From positions 930,001 to 994,000 of the forward strand of contig NZ_WJYO01000001.1 of the NCBI RefSeq assembly GCF_010994095.1: DNA of 64,000 bases, in the 5' to 3' direction. Position numbers and translations under genes: made by a program. Within the stretch, counting starts at the first letter, position 1. Each line of letters starts with the position of its first letter. Positions 10,634-18,199 of this stretch are shown piece after piece. The stretch is from Mumia xiangluensis (lineage in GTDB: Bacteria; Actinomycetota; Actinomycetes; Propionibacteriales; Nocardioidaceae). The notes beneath the pieces are model-generated. The model had not been told where the DNA came from and made no database searches. It saw nothing but the letters and a program-made list of their open reading frames with translations.

Positions 10634-11824
10634 ATGAACGGCGAGGCGACGATCTTGCACGCCGACCTCGACTCGTTCTTCGCGTCGGTCGAGCAGCGCG
10701 ACGACCCCTCGCTGCGTGGACGGCCCGTCCTGGTCGGCGGCGGGGTCGTCGTCGCCGCGAGCTACGAGGCCAAGGCGTACGGAGTCCGGACCCCGATGGG
10801 GATCGTCGAGGCCAAGTCCCTGTGTCCCGGGGCGGTCGTCGCATCGCCGCGCTTCGAGGCGTACTCGGCGGCGAGCAAGGCGGTCTTCGAGGTCTTCCGC
10901 GACACCACGCCGCTCGTCGACCCGATCTCGATCGACGAGGCGTTCCTCGAGGTCGGCGGACTCGCGCGCCTCGTCGGCTCGCCGGAGTCGATCGGGGCTC
11001 GGCTGCGTGAACGGGTGCGAGACGAGGTCGGGCTCCCGATCACGGTCGGGGTCGCCCGCACGAAGTTCCTGGCCAAGGTCGCCAGCGCGTACGCGAAGCC
11101 CGACGGACTCCTCGTGGTGCCGGTCGACGGCGAGCGAGCGTTCCTCCACCCGCTCCCCGTCGAGCGGATGTGGGGCGTCGGAGTCAAGACCGCGACCAAG
11201 CTGCGGGCACGGGGCATCGAGCACATCGGCGACCTTGCTGTGGTGCCGCCGCACGCACTCTCGGCGTACGTCGGTCGCGCCGCCGCCTATCACCTGCACG
11301 CGCTCGCCAACGGGCGTGACCCGCGTCCGGTCCAGACCGGCACGCGGCGGCGCTCCGTCGGGGCGCAGCGCGCGCTGGGGCGACGGCACAAGACGATGGA
11401 GGAGATCGACTCGGCGCTCGCCGGGCTCGTGGACCGGGTGGCTCGCCGGATGCGCAAGGCCGAGCGTGAAGGCCGCACGATCACGCTGCGGCTCCGCTTC
11501 GACGACTTCGAGCGCGCCACACGCTCGCACACCCTGCCGCGGCCGACCGCGCGCACCGAACGCCTCCTGCTCGTCGCCCGTTCGCTGCTGGACGTCGCCG
11601 AGCCGATGATCCGCGACCGCGGGTGCACCCTCGTCGGCGTGAGCGTGAGCGGCTTCGACCCCCAGGCCGGCGTCCAGCTCGAGCTCCCGTTCGGTGAGCC
11701 GGACACGGCGACGCTCGACCTGGCCCTCGACGATGTACGCGAGAGGTTCGGTTCGGCCGCGGTCCTGCGGGGCTCGCTGGTGAGACGCGGTGAGGGCTTC
11801 GCGATGCCGACCCTTCCCGACTGA
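10634..11824 (+). CDS. dinB: DNA polymerase IV (Y-family)
   Basis: This 396-residue polymerase for translesion synthesis has the metal-binding Asp11 in HADLDSFF, the catalytic pair Asp101-Glu102 in SIDEAFLEV, a thumb with an HhH region (VGVKTATKLRARG), and a little-finger domain. Near the C-terminus the segment QLELPFG (from about residue 348) matches a beta-clamp-binding motif. The ATG at 10634 follows AAGGG. An SOS box upstream suggests damage induction. Confidence 0.93.
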   Translation: MNGEATILHADLDSFFASVEQRDDPSLRGRPVLVGGGVVVAASYEAKAYGVRTPMGIVEAKSLCPGAVVASPRFEAYSAASKAVFEVFRDTTPLVDPISIDEAFLEVGGLARLVGSPESIGARLRERVRDEVGLPITVGVARTKFLAKVASAYAKPDGLLVVPVDGERAFLHPLPVERMWGVGVKTATKLRARGIEHIGDLAVVPPHALSAYVGRAAAYHLHALANGRDPRPVQTGTRRRSVGAQRALGRRHKTMEEIDSALAGLVDRVARRMRKAEREGRTITLRLRFDDFERATRSHTLPRPTARTERLLLVARSLLDVAEPMIRDRGCTLVGVSVSGFDPQAGVQLELPFGEPDTATLDLALDDVRERFGSAAVLRGSLVRRGEGFAMPTLPD

Positions 11825-11898
11825 CTGCGAGCCACGCGCCCGGACCGAGGCGGCGTACGCCCGCCCCCGCCGCCGATACCCTGGCCCGAGGAGGTCTC

Positions 11899-14637
11899 AT
11901 GCTGATCGGGCGGGACGAGGAGCTCGCGATCCTTGCGACCTCGGTCGCGGACGCCTTCGCTGGTCGATCACGGGTCACCGTCGTCGCCGGAGCTCCGGGC
12001 TGCGGCAAGTCGGCCCTCCTCGACGCTGCCACCGAAGAGCTCGCGCCGGAGGTCACCGTGCTCCGCGCGGCAGGGCACGTCGCCGAGTCGGACCTGCCGT
12101 ACGCCGGTCTGCACCAGCTCCTCGCGCCGTACGAGCCGATCCTCGCGGCGCACCCCGATCCCCGTGCGCACGCGCTGGCCGCCGCCGTCGCGTTCAGCCT
12201 CGGTGACCCGGCCGAGCGGCTGCCCGTCGCGAGCTCACTCGTGTGGTTCCTGTCCGAGCTGGCGTCCTCGGGACCCGTCGCGGTCGCCGTCGACGACGTC
12301 CAGTGGCTCGACGCGTCGACCCGCCAGGCCCTCGTCTTCGCGGCGCGGCGCCTGGACGCCGATCGGGTCGCGTTCTGGTTCGTCACCCGCGAACCGGTGT
12401 CCGAGGAGCTGCGAGGCGTCGGGACGACGATCGTCCTGCCGCCGCTGTCGCGCGAGGAGTCGCTCTCGCTGCTGCGCCTGCGCCACCCGGGGATGAGCGC
12501 GGTCGTGGCCGAGCGGATCGCCGTCGAGGCCGGCGGTCTGCCGCTCGCTCTCGCCGAGGCTCCCCTCGACCTCCGGGACGAGCAGCGGCGAGGGCGGGAG
12601 CCGCTTCCGGAGCGCCTGCGCATCGGCCCGTCGTTGGAATCGTTGTACGCCCCGCGGATCGAGGCGCTGTCAGACTCCGGACGGTTCGCGGTGCTGCTGG
12701 TCGCGCTCGACGACCTCGACCGCGATGCGACGGCCCGGGCGCTGGAAGCGGCGGGTCTCGCACCCGACGACCTCGACCGCGCCGAACGGCTCGGGCTCGT
12801 CACGCCTCGCGACGGCGGGTGGGTCCCGGTCCACCCGACGCTGGGCGCCGCGGTCCTGGGCGTCGCCACCGCCGGGGACCTCGACCGCGCCCACAGCATC
12901 CTGGCGGACTGCTTCCGCGACGACCCGGTGCGTCACGCCGCGCACCTCCGCCACGTCGGTCAGGTCGCCGCCCCGCGCATCGTGGCTGCCCTGGTGGCGG
13001 CCGCCGAGCAGGCCACCCGTCAGGGAGCGCCGGCGGAGGCGGCCCTCGCGTGGGAGGCCGCGGCGGCGCACGAGACCTCCGTGCCGGGACGGGGTGACCT
13101 CCTGGCGCTCGCCGCGCAGGCGTACATGCAGGCCCGTGCGGCAGGACCCGCCGTACGCCTGCTGCGGACCCTGGTCACCGACGCTCCTGACGAGCTGGCG
13201 CGGGCTCGGTGGGCCACGCTGCTGGTCATGGCCGTCCTGTGGTCGCAGGACGAGCCGCCCGCGGAGTCTGACGAGCTCGCACGGCTCGGGCTCGACCTCG
13301 TACGCCGCGGTGACGAGGCGGCCCTGGTCGGCCGAGAGCTCGTCGTCGCGCTGGTCTCGCTCGGCATGGCCTGGGGTGACCTCGCCCCCGCGACCGGCTA
13401 CGCCGACCAGCTCCGTACGCTCGTCGCGCCGCAGCAGATCCCGGCCGAGCACCGTGCGCTCCTCGATGTCCTCGACCTCATGGTCGGGGCGGAGGGAGCC
13501 GGCGCCTTCCTGCGCGGAGGCTGGCTCGCGTCGGTGGACGGCGATCGGTCCGACCCAACCCTGGCCCTCGGGTTCGCCGGGCTGGGTCTTGCCCACCTCG
13601 GCGACCTCGACGGGTGCGTCGAGGTCGCACGGCGATGCGAGGAGCTGGCGCGGGTCACCGGCGGTGAGAGCGCTGCGCGACTGTCGTCGAACGCGATCAC
13701 GATGATCGTGTGGGAGCGGCGCGGAGAGTGGTCCCGTGCGGTGCTCGAGCTGTCCGCAGCGGGACAGGCGGCGCGTGACCACGACTTCACCGGACCCTAC
13801 GCGCACATCCTCCTCCGCCACGCCTACATCCGGGCCTGCCAGGGCCTGGGCGACGCGTGCCGCACGCTGCTGGCGCGCGGCCGCGAGGTCACGGAGCGCC
13901 AGAGTCCGGCGCTCGCGCACAGCGAGGCCTGCGTCCGGGGCATGCTCGCCCTGTCGACCGCGGACTTCGCCACGGCGGCAGAGATCCTCGAGCACGCCGC
14001 GGCGCTCGAGCGGGCGACCGGGGGCGAGAACCTCGCGTACACCTCCCGGTTCGTCAACCAGTTCGAGGCCTACTGGCACTGCGGTCGCGAGGCCGAGCTG
14101 CTCGACGAGCTGGAGGCGTACGAGGCACGCGCCGGCCGTGACCAGCACGCCCTGTCGCTCGCCTGGGCAGCACGGTGTCGTGCGCTGCTGTCCGGGCCGG
14201 CCGAGCTCGACGCCGGCTTCGAGCGGGCCGTCCGGCTCCACGACGAGGCGACGTACGGCTTCGAGCGCGCCCGGGCCCAGCTCAGCTGGGGCCTGCGGCT
14301 CCGCCGGCTCCGGCGCAAGGCGGACGCGCGCGTGCAGCTCGACGCCGCGCTCTCCGAGTTCGTACGCCTCGGCGCTGAGGCGTGGGAGGCCCGCACCCGG
14401 TCGGAGCTCGCGGCGTGCGGGTCGCGCCGGGCCCACGTCGACGACGCCGCGTCCCCTCTCGCGGCCCTCACCCCCAGGGAGTTCGAGGTGGCGCGAGAGG
14501 TCGGCGCCGGGATGTCGAACGCCGACGCCGCCGAGCGCCTCGTGATCTCGCAACGGACGGTCGAGTACCACCTCGCGAGCGTCTTCCGGAAGCTCGGCAT
14601 CCGTGAGCGGGCGGCGCTGGCCACGTACTTCGACTGA
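11899..14637 (+). CDS. LAL-type LuxR-family ATPase regulator
   Basis: The protein has 912 residues, the size of large ATP-binding LuxR regulators (MalT/LAL type). It has Walker A GAPGCGKS at about residues 32-39, Walker B VAVAVDDVQWLD at about 128-139, a long helical middle region like TPR repeats, and a C-terminal LuxR HTH (LTPREFEVAREVGAGMSN, SQRTVEYHLASVF). AGGAGG precedes the ATG at 11899. The inducer and targets are unknown; the next gene encodes a secreted repeat protein but is separated by 112 nt, so a link is only a possibility. Confidence 0.88.
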   Translation: MLIGRDEELAILATSVADAFAGRSRVTVVAGAPGCGKSALLDAATEELAPEVTVLRAAGHVAESDLPYAGLHQLLAPYEPILAAHPDPRAHALAAAVAFSLGDPAERLPVASSLVWFLSELASSGPVAVAVDDVQWLDASTRQALVFAARRLDADRVAFWFVTREPVSEELRGVGTTIVLPPLSREESLSLLRLRHPGMSAVVAERIAVEAGGLPLALAEAPLDLRDEQRRGREPLPERLRIGPSLESLYAPRIEALSDSGRFAVLLVALDDLDRDATARALEAAGLAPDDLDRAERLGLVTPRDGGWVPVHPTLGAAVLGVATAGDLDRAHSILADCFRDDPVRHAAHLRHVGQVAAPRIVAALVAAAEQATRQGAPAEAALAWEAAAAHETSVPGRGDLLALAAQAYMQARAAGPAVRLLRTLVTDAPDELARARWATLLVMAVLWSQDEPPAESDELARLGLDLVRRGDEAALVGRELVVALVSLGMAWGDLAPATGYADQLRTLVAPQQIPAEHRALLDVLDLMVGAEGAGAFLRGGWLASVDGDRSDPTLALGFAGLGLAHLGDLDGCVEVARRCEELARVTGGESAARLSSNAITMIVWERRGEWSRAVLELSAAGQAARDHDFTGPYAHILLRHAYIRACQGLGDACRTLLARGREVTERQSPALAHSEACVRGMLALSTADFATAAEILEHAAALERATGGENLAYTSRFVNQFEAYWHCGREAELLDELEAYEARAGRDQHALSLAWAARCRALLSGPAELDAGFERAVRLHDEATYGFERARAQLSWGLRLRRLRRKADARVQLDAALSEFVRLGAEAWEARTRSELAACGSRRAHVDDAASPLAALTPREFEVAREVGAGMSNADAAERLVISQRTVEYHLASVFRKLGIRERAALATYFD

Positions 14638-14749
14638 GCGGTCGCCGACACCGCCACACCCTGGTGGTCGACACGGATTCGCGCCGGGGAGTCGGTCGCG
14701 AGACTGCGAAGGTCATGCCCGCAGCCGTCCGTACGAATCGAGCCCACTC

Positions 14750-16492
14750 ATGCGTCGCCTCGTCCTTCTGCCCGTCACCGCCGTGGTCGCGAGCACCTTC
14801 GCCGTCGTGGGCGGCAGCACACCCGCGTACGCCGTCGCGCCGCCCGAGGTCACGTCCTCCGTCGCCGCGGGCAATGTCGCTTCGGTGGTGATCGGCCGCG
14901 ACGGCCGCCCGTACGGCACGGGCGTCAACCAGTACGGATCACTGACCGGCGTCGGGTCACGGACGACGCTGACCCCGATGGCGGGCCTGCCGGCAGGGGT
15001 ACGCGCGGTATCGGTCGCCGCAGCCCCGACCTGGTTCTCGCTGGTCCGCGGCTCAGACGGACGGGTGTACGGGACGGGGGTGAACGACAACGGTCAGATC
15101 ACCGGCTCGGGCCTCGCCACCGCACTTCGGCCGTTGTCCGGGATGCCGGCGGGGGTCCAGGCGGTCGACGTGGCAGCCGGCAACAGCTTCACCCTCGTCC
15201 TCGGCTCCGACGGCGTGGTCCGCGGCACGGGGCACAACGGGAGCGGCCAGCTCACCGGTGCGGGCCATCGCTCGACGTTGACGCCGCTGGTCGGGATGCC
15301 TGCAGGGGTTCGGGCGAAGGCGATCGCCGCGGGGGCCGTGCACAGCCTCGTGGTGGGCGACAACGGGGTGGTCTACGGGGCCGGGCTGAACGACCAAGGT
15401 CAGCTGACCGGCACCGGGAACCGTACGGTTCTCACGCCGCTGACCGGACTCCCGGTCGGGAAGGTTCCCGTCGCGGTCGCCGCCGGATGGCGCCACTCGG
15501 TCGTGCTGGTGGACGACGGCCGGATGTATGGCACGGGCCTCAACGACGTCGGACAGCTGACCGGTACGGGTGGTGTTCGGACGACGTTGACGCTGATGCA
15601 GCCCCTCACGTTCGACGTCAGCTTCGACGCCGTCGCTGTCAGCGCCGGCGAGAAGCACACCGTCGCCCTCGGGGAGGACGGTGAGGCGTACGGGGTCGGG
15701 AGCAACGACCACGGCCAGGTCGGCGGCATCCCGCTGCAGGTGACCTCCTTCCTGAACCTCAGCCGACGCGTCGCGTCCGATGTCGTCGGGATCTCCGCGA
15801 CCAACAGCAGCCACACCCTGCTGCGCACCGCCGACGGGATGGTGTGGGGGCTCGGGCGGAACCAGAACGAACAGCTCACCGCCCGCAATCCCAGCATGAC
15901 GACGGGGGCGAGCCCGCTGAGCGGCCAGCTCCTCGCAGCCGGCGCCCGACCCGTGATCCGCGGGGTGGCACGCGTCGGTGGCGTCCTCAGCGCCGGGGCC
16001 GGCGCCTGGACCCCGGCGGCCACGCACTACGCCTACCGCTGGTACCGCAACGGCGCGCTGATTAGCGGCGCGACAGGCAGCACGTACCGGCTCGTGGCCG
16101 CCGACCGCGGCCGGCGCATCTCGGTCCTCGTGATCGCCAGCGCCAGTGACTACGCGCGAGGATCTGCGGCCTCGGCGTCGACGGCGACGGTGCGCGCCGG
16201 CGTAGCGCCGCGCTACGTGCGTACGCCGAAGCCACGGATCGCCGGTGTCACGAAGGTCGGCAAGCGGCTGAGGATCGCGAGGCTCTCGCGGAGCGGGTTC
16301 ACGCCGGCCCCGTCGCGTCTGCGCTACCAGTGGTACCGCGGTGCCACGAAGATCCGCGGCGCGACGAAGGCCACCTACCGGGTGAAGCGCGCAGACCGCG
16401 GCAAGCGGGTACGCGTCCGGATCATCGCCGTCCGTCCAGGCCACCTGACCGGGACGTACGACACGCGACGCGTCCGCATCTCGCGTCGCTGA
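14750..16492 (+). CDS. Secreted RCC1-repeat protein
   Basis: This 580-residue protein begins with a signal peptide (MRRLVLLPVTAVVAS, Ala-rich cleavage region near residue 28). Seven RCC1-like units of about 50 residues follow, recognised by repeated GTGxNxxGQLTG segments and the linker TLTPMxGLPAGV, predicting a beta-propeller. Two C-terminal units of about 85 residues share YxWYRxGxxI and ADRGxRxxV, resembling the Ig-like domains often found at the ends of secreted actinobacterial proteins. No catalytic motif is seen; a surface binding role is possible. The start ATG 14750 has only a weak ribosome site, but it gives the signal peptide. Confidence 0.8.
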   Translation: MRRLVLLPVTAVVASTFAVVGGSTPAYAVAPPEVTSSVAAGNVASVVIGRDGRPYGTGVNQYGSLTGVGSRTTLTPMAGLPAGVRAVSVAAAPTWFSLVRGSDGRVYGTGVNDNGQITGSGLATALRPLSGMPAGVQAVDVAAGNSFTLVLGSDGVVRGTGHNGSGQLTGAGHRSTLTPLVGMPAGVRAKAIAAGAVHSLVVGDNGVVYGAGLNDQGQLTGTGNRTVLTPLTGLPVGKVPVAVAAGWRHSVVLVDDGRMYGTGLNDVGQLTGTGGVRTTLTLMQPLTFDVSFDAVAVSAGEKHTVALGEDGEAYGVGSNDHGQVGGIPLQVTSFLNLSRRVASDVVGISATNSSHTLLRTADGMVWGLGRNQNEQLTARNPSMTTGASPLSGQLLAAGARPVIRGVARVGGVLSAGAGAWTPAATHYAYRWYRNGALISGATGSTYRLVAADRGRRISVLVIASASDYARGSAASASTATVRAGVAPRYVRTPKPRIAGVTKVGKRLRIARLSRSGFTPAPSRLRYQWYRGATKIRGATKATYRVKRADRGKRVRVRIIAVRPGHLTGTYDTRRVRISRR

Positions 16493-16506
16493 CCCACGAC
16501 GGAACG

Positions 16507-16542
16507 ACGAAGCCCCGGACCCTTGCGGGTCCGGGGCTTCGT
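16507..16542. terminator. Strong bidirectional terminator hairpin
   Basis: The 16-bp arms ACGAAGCCCCGGACCC (16507-16522) and GGGTCCGGGGCTTCGT (16527-16542) pair perfectly around the loop TTGC. The hairpin lies between the RCC1-repeat gene and tRNA-Pro, which converge on it, so it can end both transcripts. Confidence 0.85.
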
Positions 16543-16549
16543 GCCGCTG

Positions 16550-16623
16550 TCGGGGTGACAGGATTTGAACCTGCGGCCTCGTCGTCCCGAACGACGCGCG
16601 CTACCAAGCTGCGCCACACCCCG
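16550..16623 (-). tRNA. tRNA-Pro (anticodon CGG)
   Basis: The minus strand folds as a full 74-nt cloverleaf: acceptor CGGGGTG with CACCCCG, D-arm GCGC...GCGC, anticodon stem CGTCG/CGACG with loop TTCGGGA (anticodon CGG), T-arm GCAGG-TTCAAAT-CCTGT and discriminator A. CCA is not encoded. No integrase gene or direct-repeat copy of its 3' end lies nearby. Confidence 0.96.
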
Positions 16624-16671
16624 TGGCCCTCGCAACCAGTGCGAGCAGAACCTCCCGCGGGGGACCCGCGC

Positions 16672-17586
16672 TCAATTCCTCGGAGAGTCTACCGGACGCA
16701 ACCGAAGCACCGTCGCCTCGGGTCGGCATGCGAACCGCACGGGTGCGTACGGCGACGTCCCGCACCCGGCAGACACGTGCAACCACGATGGGTCGTGGCC
16801 CGCCGTACGGTGCTGGTGGAGGCCGCGGGCACGTCGCCGGTCGATGTCGCAGTTGGTGACGAGGGCGCCGAATCCCGGCACCCGGAGCTGGCCGCCATGG
16901 GTGTGACCGGCGAGGATCAGCGGGTATCCCTGGACGTTGAACGCGTCGATCGCGCGCAGGTACGGCGCGTGCACGACCGCGACCGCGAGGTCTGCCGCGG
17001 CGTCTGCCTCGGACGGGATCGCGGACAGGTCGTCACGCGAGACGTGGGGGTCGTCGAGACCGGCGAACGCCACCGACGAGCCCCGGACGTCGAGGGTCGC
17101 GGTCGCGTTGTTCAGGTCGAGCCAGCCTGCGCTGGTGAACGCGGCGCGCATCTCCTCGTACGGGAGGTCGGCGGTCCGACGGCGTACTCCGGACGGACTG
17201 ATCAGGTAGCGCGCGGGATTCTTCATCGTCGGCGAGTAGTAGTCGTTGGAGCCGAACACGAACACGCCCGGCACGTCGAGCAGGTCCGTGTAGGCGCGAA
17301 GGAGCTCCGGCAGCGTCTGCATGTGGGCGAGGTTGTCGCCGGTGTTGACGACGAGGTCCGGCTCGTACTCGACCAGCGTGCGCAGCCAGTGCTGCTTGCG
17401 CGTCTGGCCGGGCGTCATGTGGACGTCGGAGATCTGCAGCACCGTGATCGGACGCGCGCTCGGCGGAAGCACTGGCACGTCGAGCTCGCGGACCACGAAG
17501 GCGTTCCGCTCGTAGAGCGATGCGTACGCGACGGCGCCGACTCCGGTCGCTGTCGCTGCGACGAGCGCCTTGGTCCAGGTGTGCAC
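16672..17586 (-). CDS. Membrane-anchored metallophosphoesterase
   Basis: The protein has about 304 residues from GTG 17586. One N-terminal hydrophobic segment (ALVAATATGVGAVAYASL) is followed by the calcineurin-like fold: DVH in ISDVHMT, GDN in VNTGDNLAH, GSND (in place of the usual GNHD) and GHTHGG. It belongs to the YkuE/YaeI-like metallophosphoesterases, some of which act on lipid A precursors or other envelope phosphoesters. A farther start at 17631 is possible but would leave little space before the divergent YqeY gene. Confidence 0.85.
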   Translation of the reverse strand: MHTWTKALVAATATGVGAVAYASLYERNAFVVRELDVPVLPPSARPITVLQISDVHMTPGQTRKQHWLRTLVEYEPDLVVNTGDNLAHMQTLPELLRAYTDLLDVPGVFVFGSNDYYSPTMKNPARYLISPSGVRRRTADLPYEEMRAAFTSAGWLDLNNATATLDVRGSSVAFAGLDDPHVSRDDLSAIPSEADAAADLAVAVVHAPYLRAIDAFNVQGYPLILAGHTHGGQLRVPGFGALVTNCDIDRRRARGLHQHRTAGHDPSWLHVSAGCGTSPYAPVRFACRPEATVLRLRPVDSPRN

Positions 17587-17660
17587 GCAGCAAGGGTGCC
17601 ACACGCGTGGGCAGGGAATCGGTGTGCTCACCTGTGGTCGACTGAGCGATGATGGGCGGC

Positions 17661-18122
17661 ATGAGCGAGCTCAAGGACCGACTGCGCCAGGACCTCACCA
17701 CCGCGATCAAGGCGCGCGAGTCGCTGCGTGCCTCGACGCTGCGGATGGTGATCGCTGCGATCAGCAAGGCCGAGACCGCGGGCAAGCAGGCCAAGGAGCT
17801 GACGGACGCCGAGGTGCAGGCCGTGATCACCTCCGAGTCCAAGAAGCGGCGGGAGGCAGCCGAGGCGTACGACGCAGGCAACCGCCCGGAGCTCGCAGCG
17901 AAGGAGCGGGACGAGGCCGTCATCCTCGCCGACTACCTCCCGGAGCAGCTCAGCGCCGAGGAGGTCGCCGCGCTCGTGACGGAGGCGATCACCGAGTCCG
18001 GCGCAGCCGAGGAGGGCATGCGCGGCATGGGCAAGGTGATGGGGCTCCTCAAGCCGCGCACCGAGGGTCGTGTCGACGGAGCGGCCCTCGCGGGCGAGGT
18101 GCGCAAGCAGCTCGGCGCCTGA
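17661..18122 (+). CDS. GatB/YqeY-domain protein
   Basis: The protein has 153 residues and is a full-length YqeY-like domain (KDRLRQDLTTAIKARE near the start, EEGMRGMGKVMGLLKPR, then GRVDGAAL near the end). The domain is shared with the tail of amidotransferase subunit GatB and binds tRNA-like structures, but the role of stand-alone YqeY proteins is not settled. The start at 17661 follows GGGCGG. It converges with ponA2. Confidence 0.9.
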   Translation: MSELKDRLRQDLTTAIKARESLRASTLRMVIAAISKAETAGKQAKELTDAEVQAVITSESKKRREAAEAYDAGNRPELAAKERDEAVILADYLPEQLSAEEVAALVTEAITESGAAEEGMRGMGKVMGLLKPRTEGRVDGAALAGEVRKQLGA

Positions 18123-18130
18123 CTCGCTCG

Positions 18131-18187
18131 CTGGTTGAGCGAGCGAAGCGAGTCGAAACCCACGGTCTCGACTCGCTTCGCTCTCAG
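18131..18187. repeat. Interspersed repeat, palindromic copy
   Basis: A direct unit beginning CTGGTTGAGCGAGCGAAGCG and ending GAGTCGAAACC (18131-18160) is followed by an imperfect inverted unit (18164-18187, GGTCTCGACTCGCTTCGCTC). The two can fold into one long hairpin between the convergent YqeY and ponA2 genes. The same sequence family recurs at 35631-35776 and, in diverged form, at 20984-21028. Confidence 0.75.
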
Positions 18188-18199
18188 TCTCGGCTCGGA

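Noticed and set aside
16550-16623. tRNA-Pro as attachment site of an integrated element
   Set aside because: There is no integrase, no partial tRNA copy and no composition change nearby.
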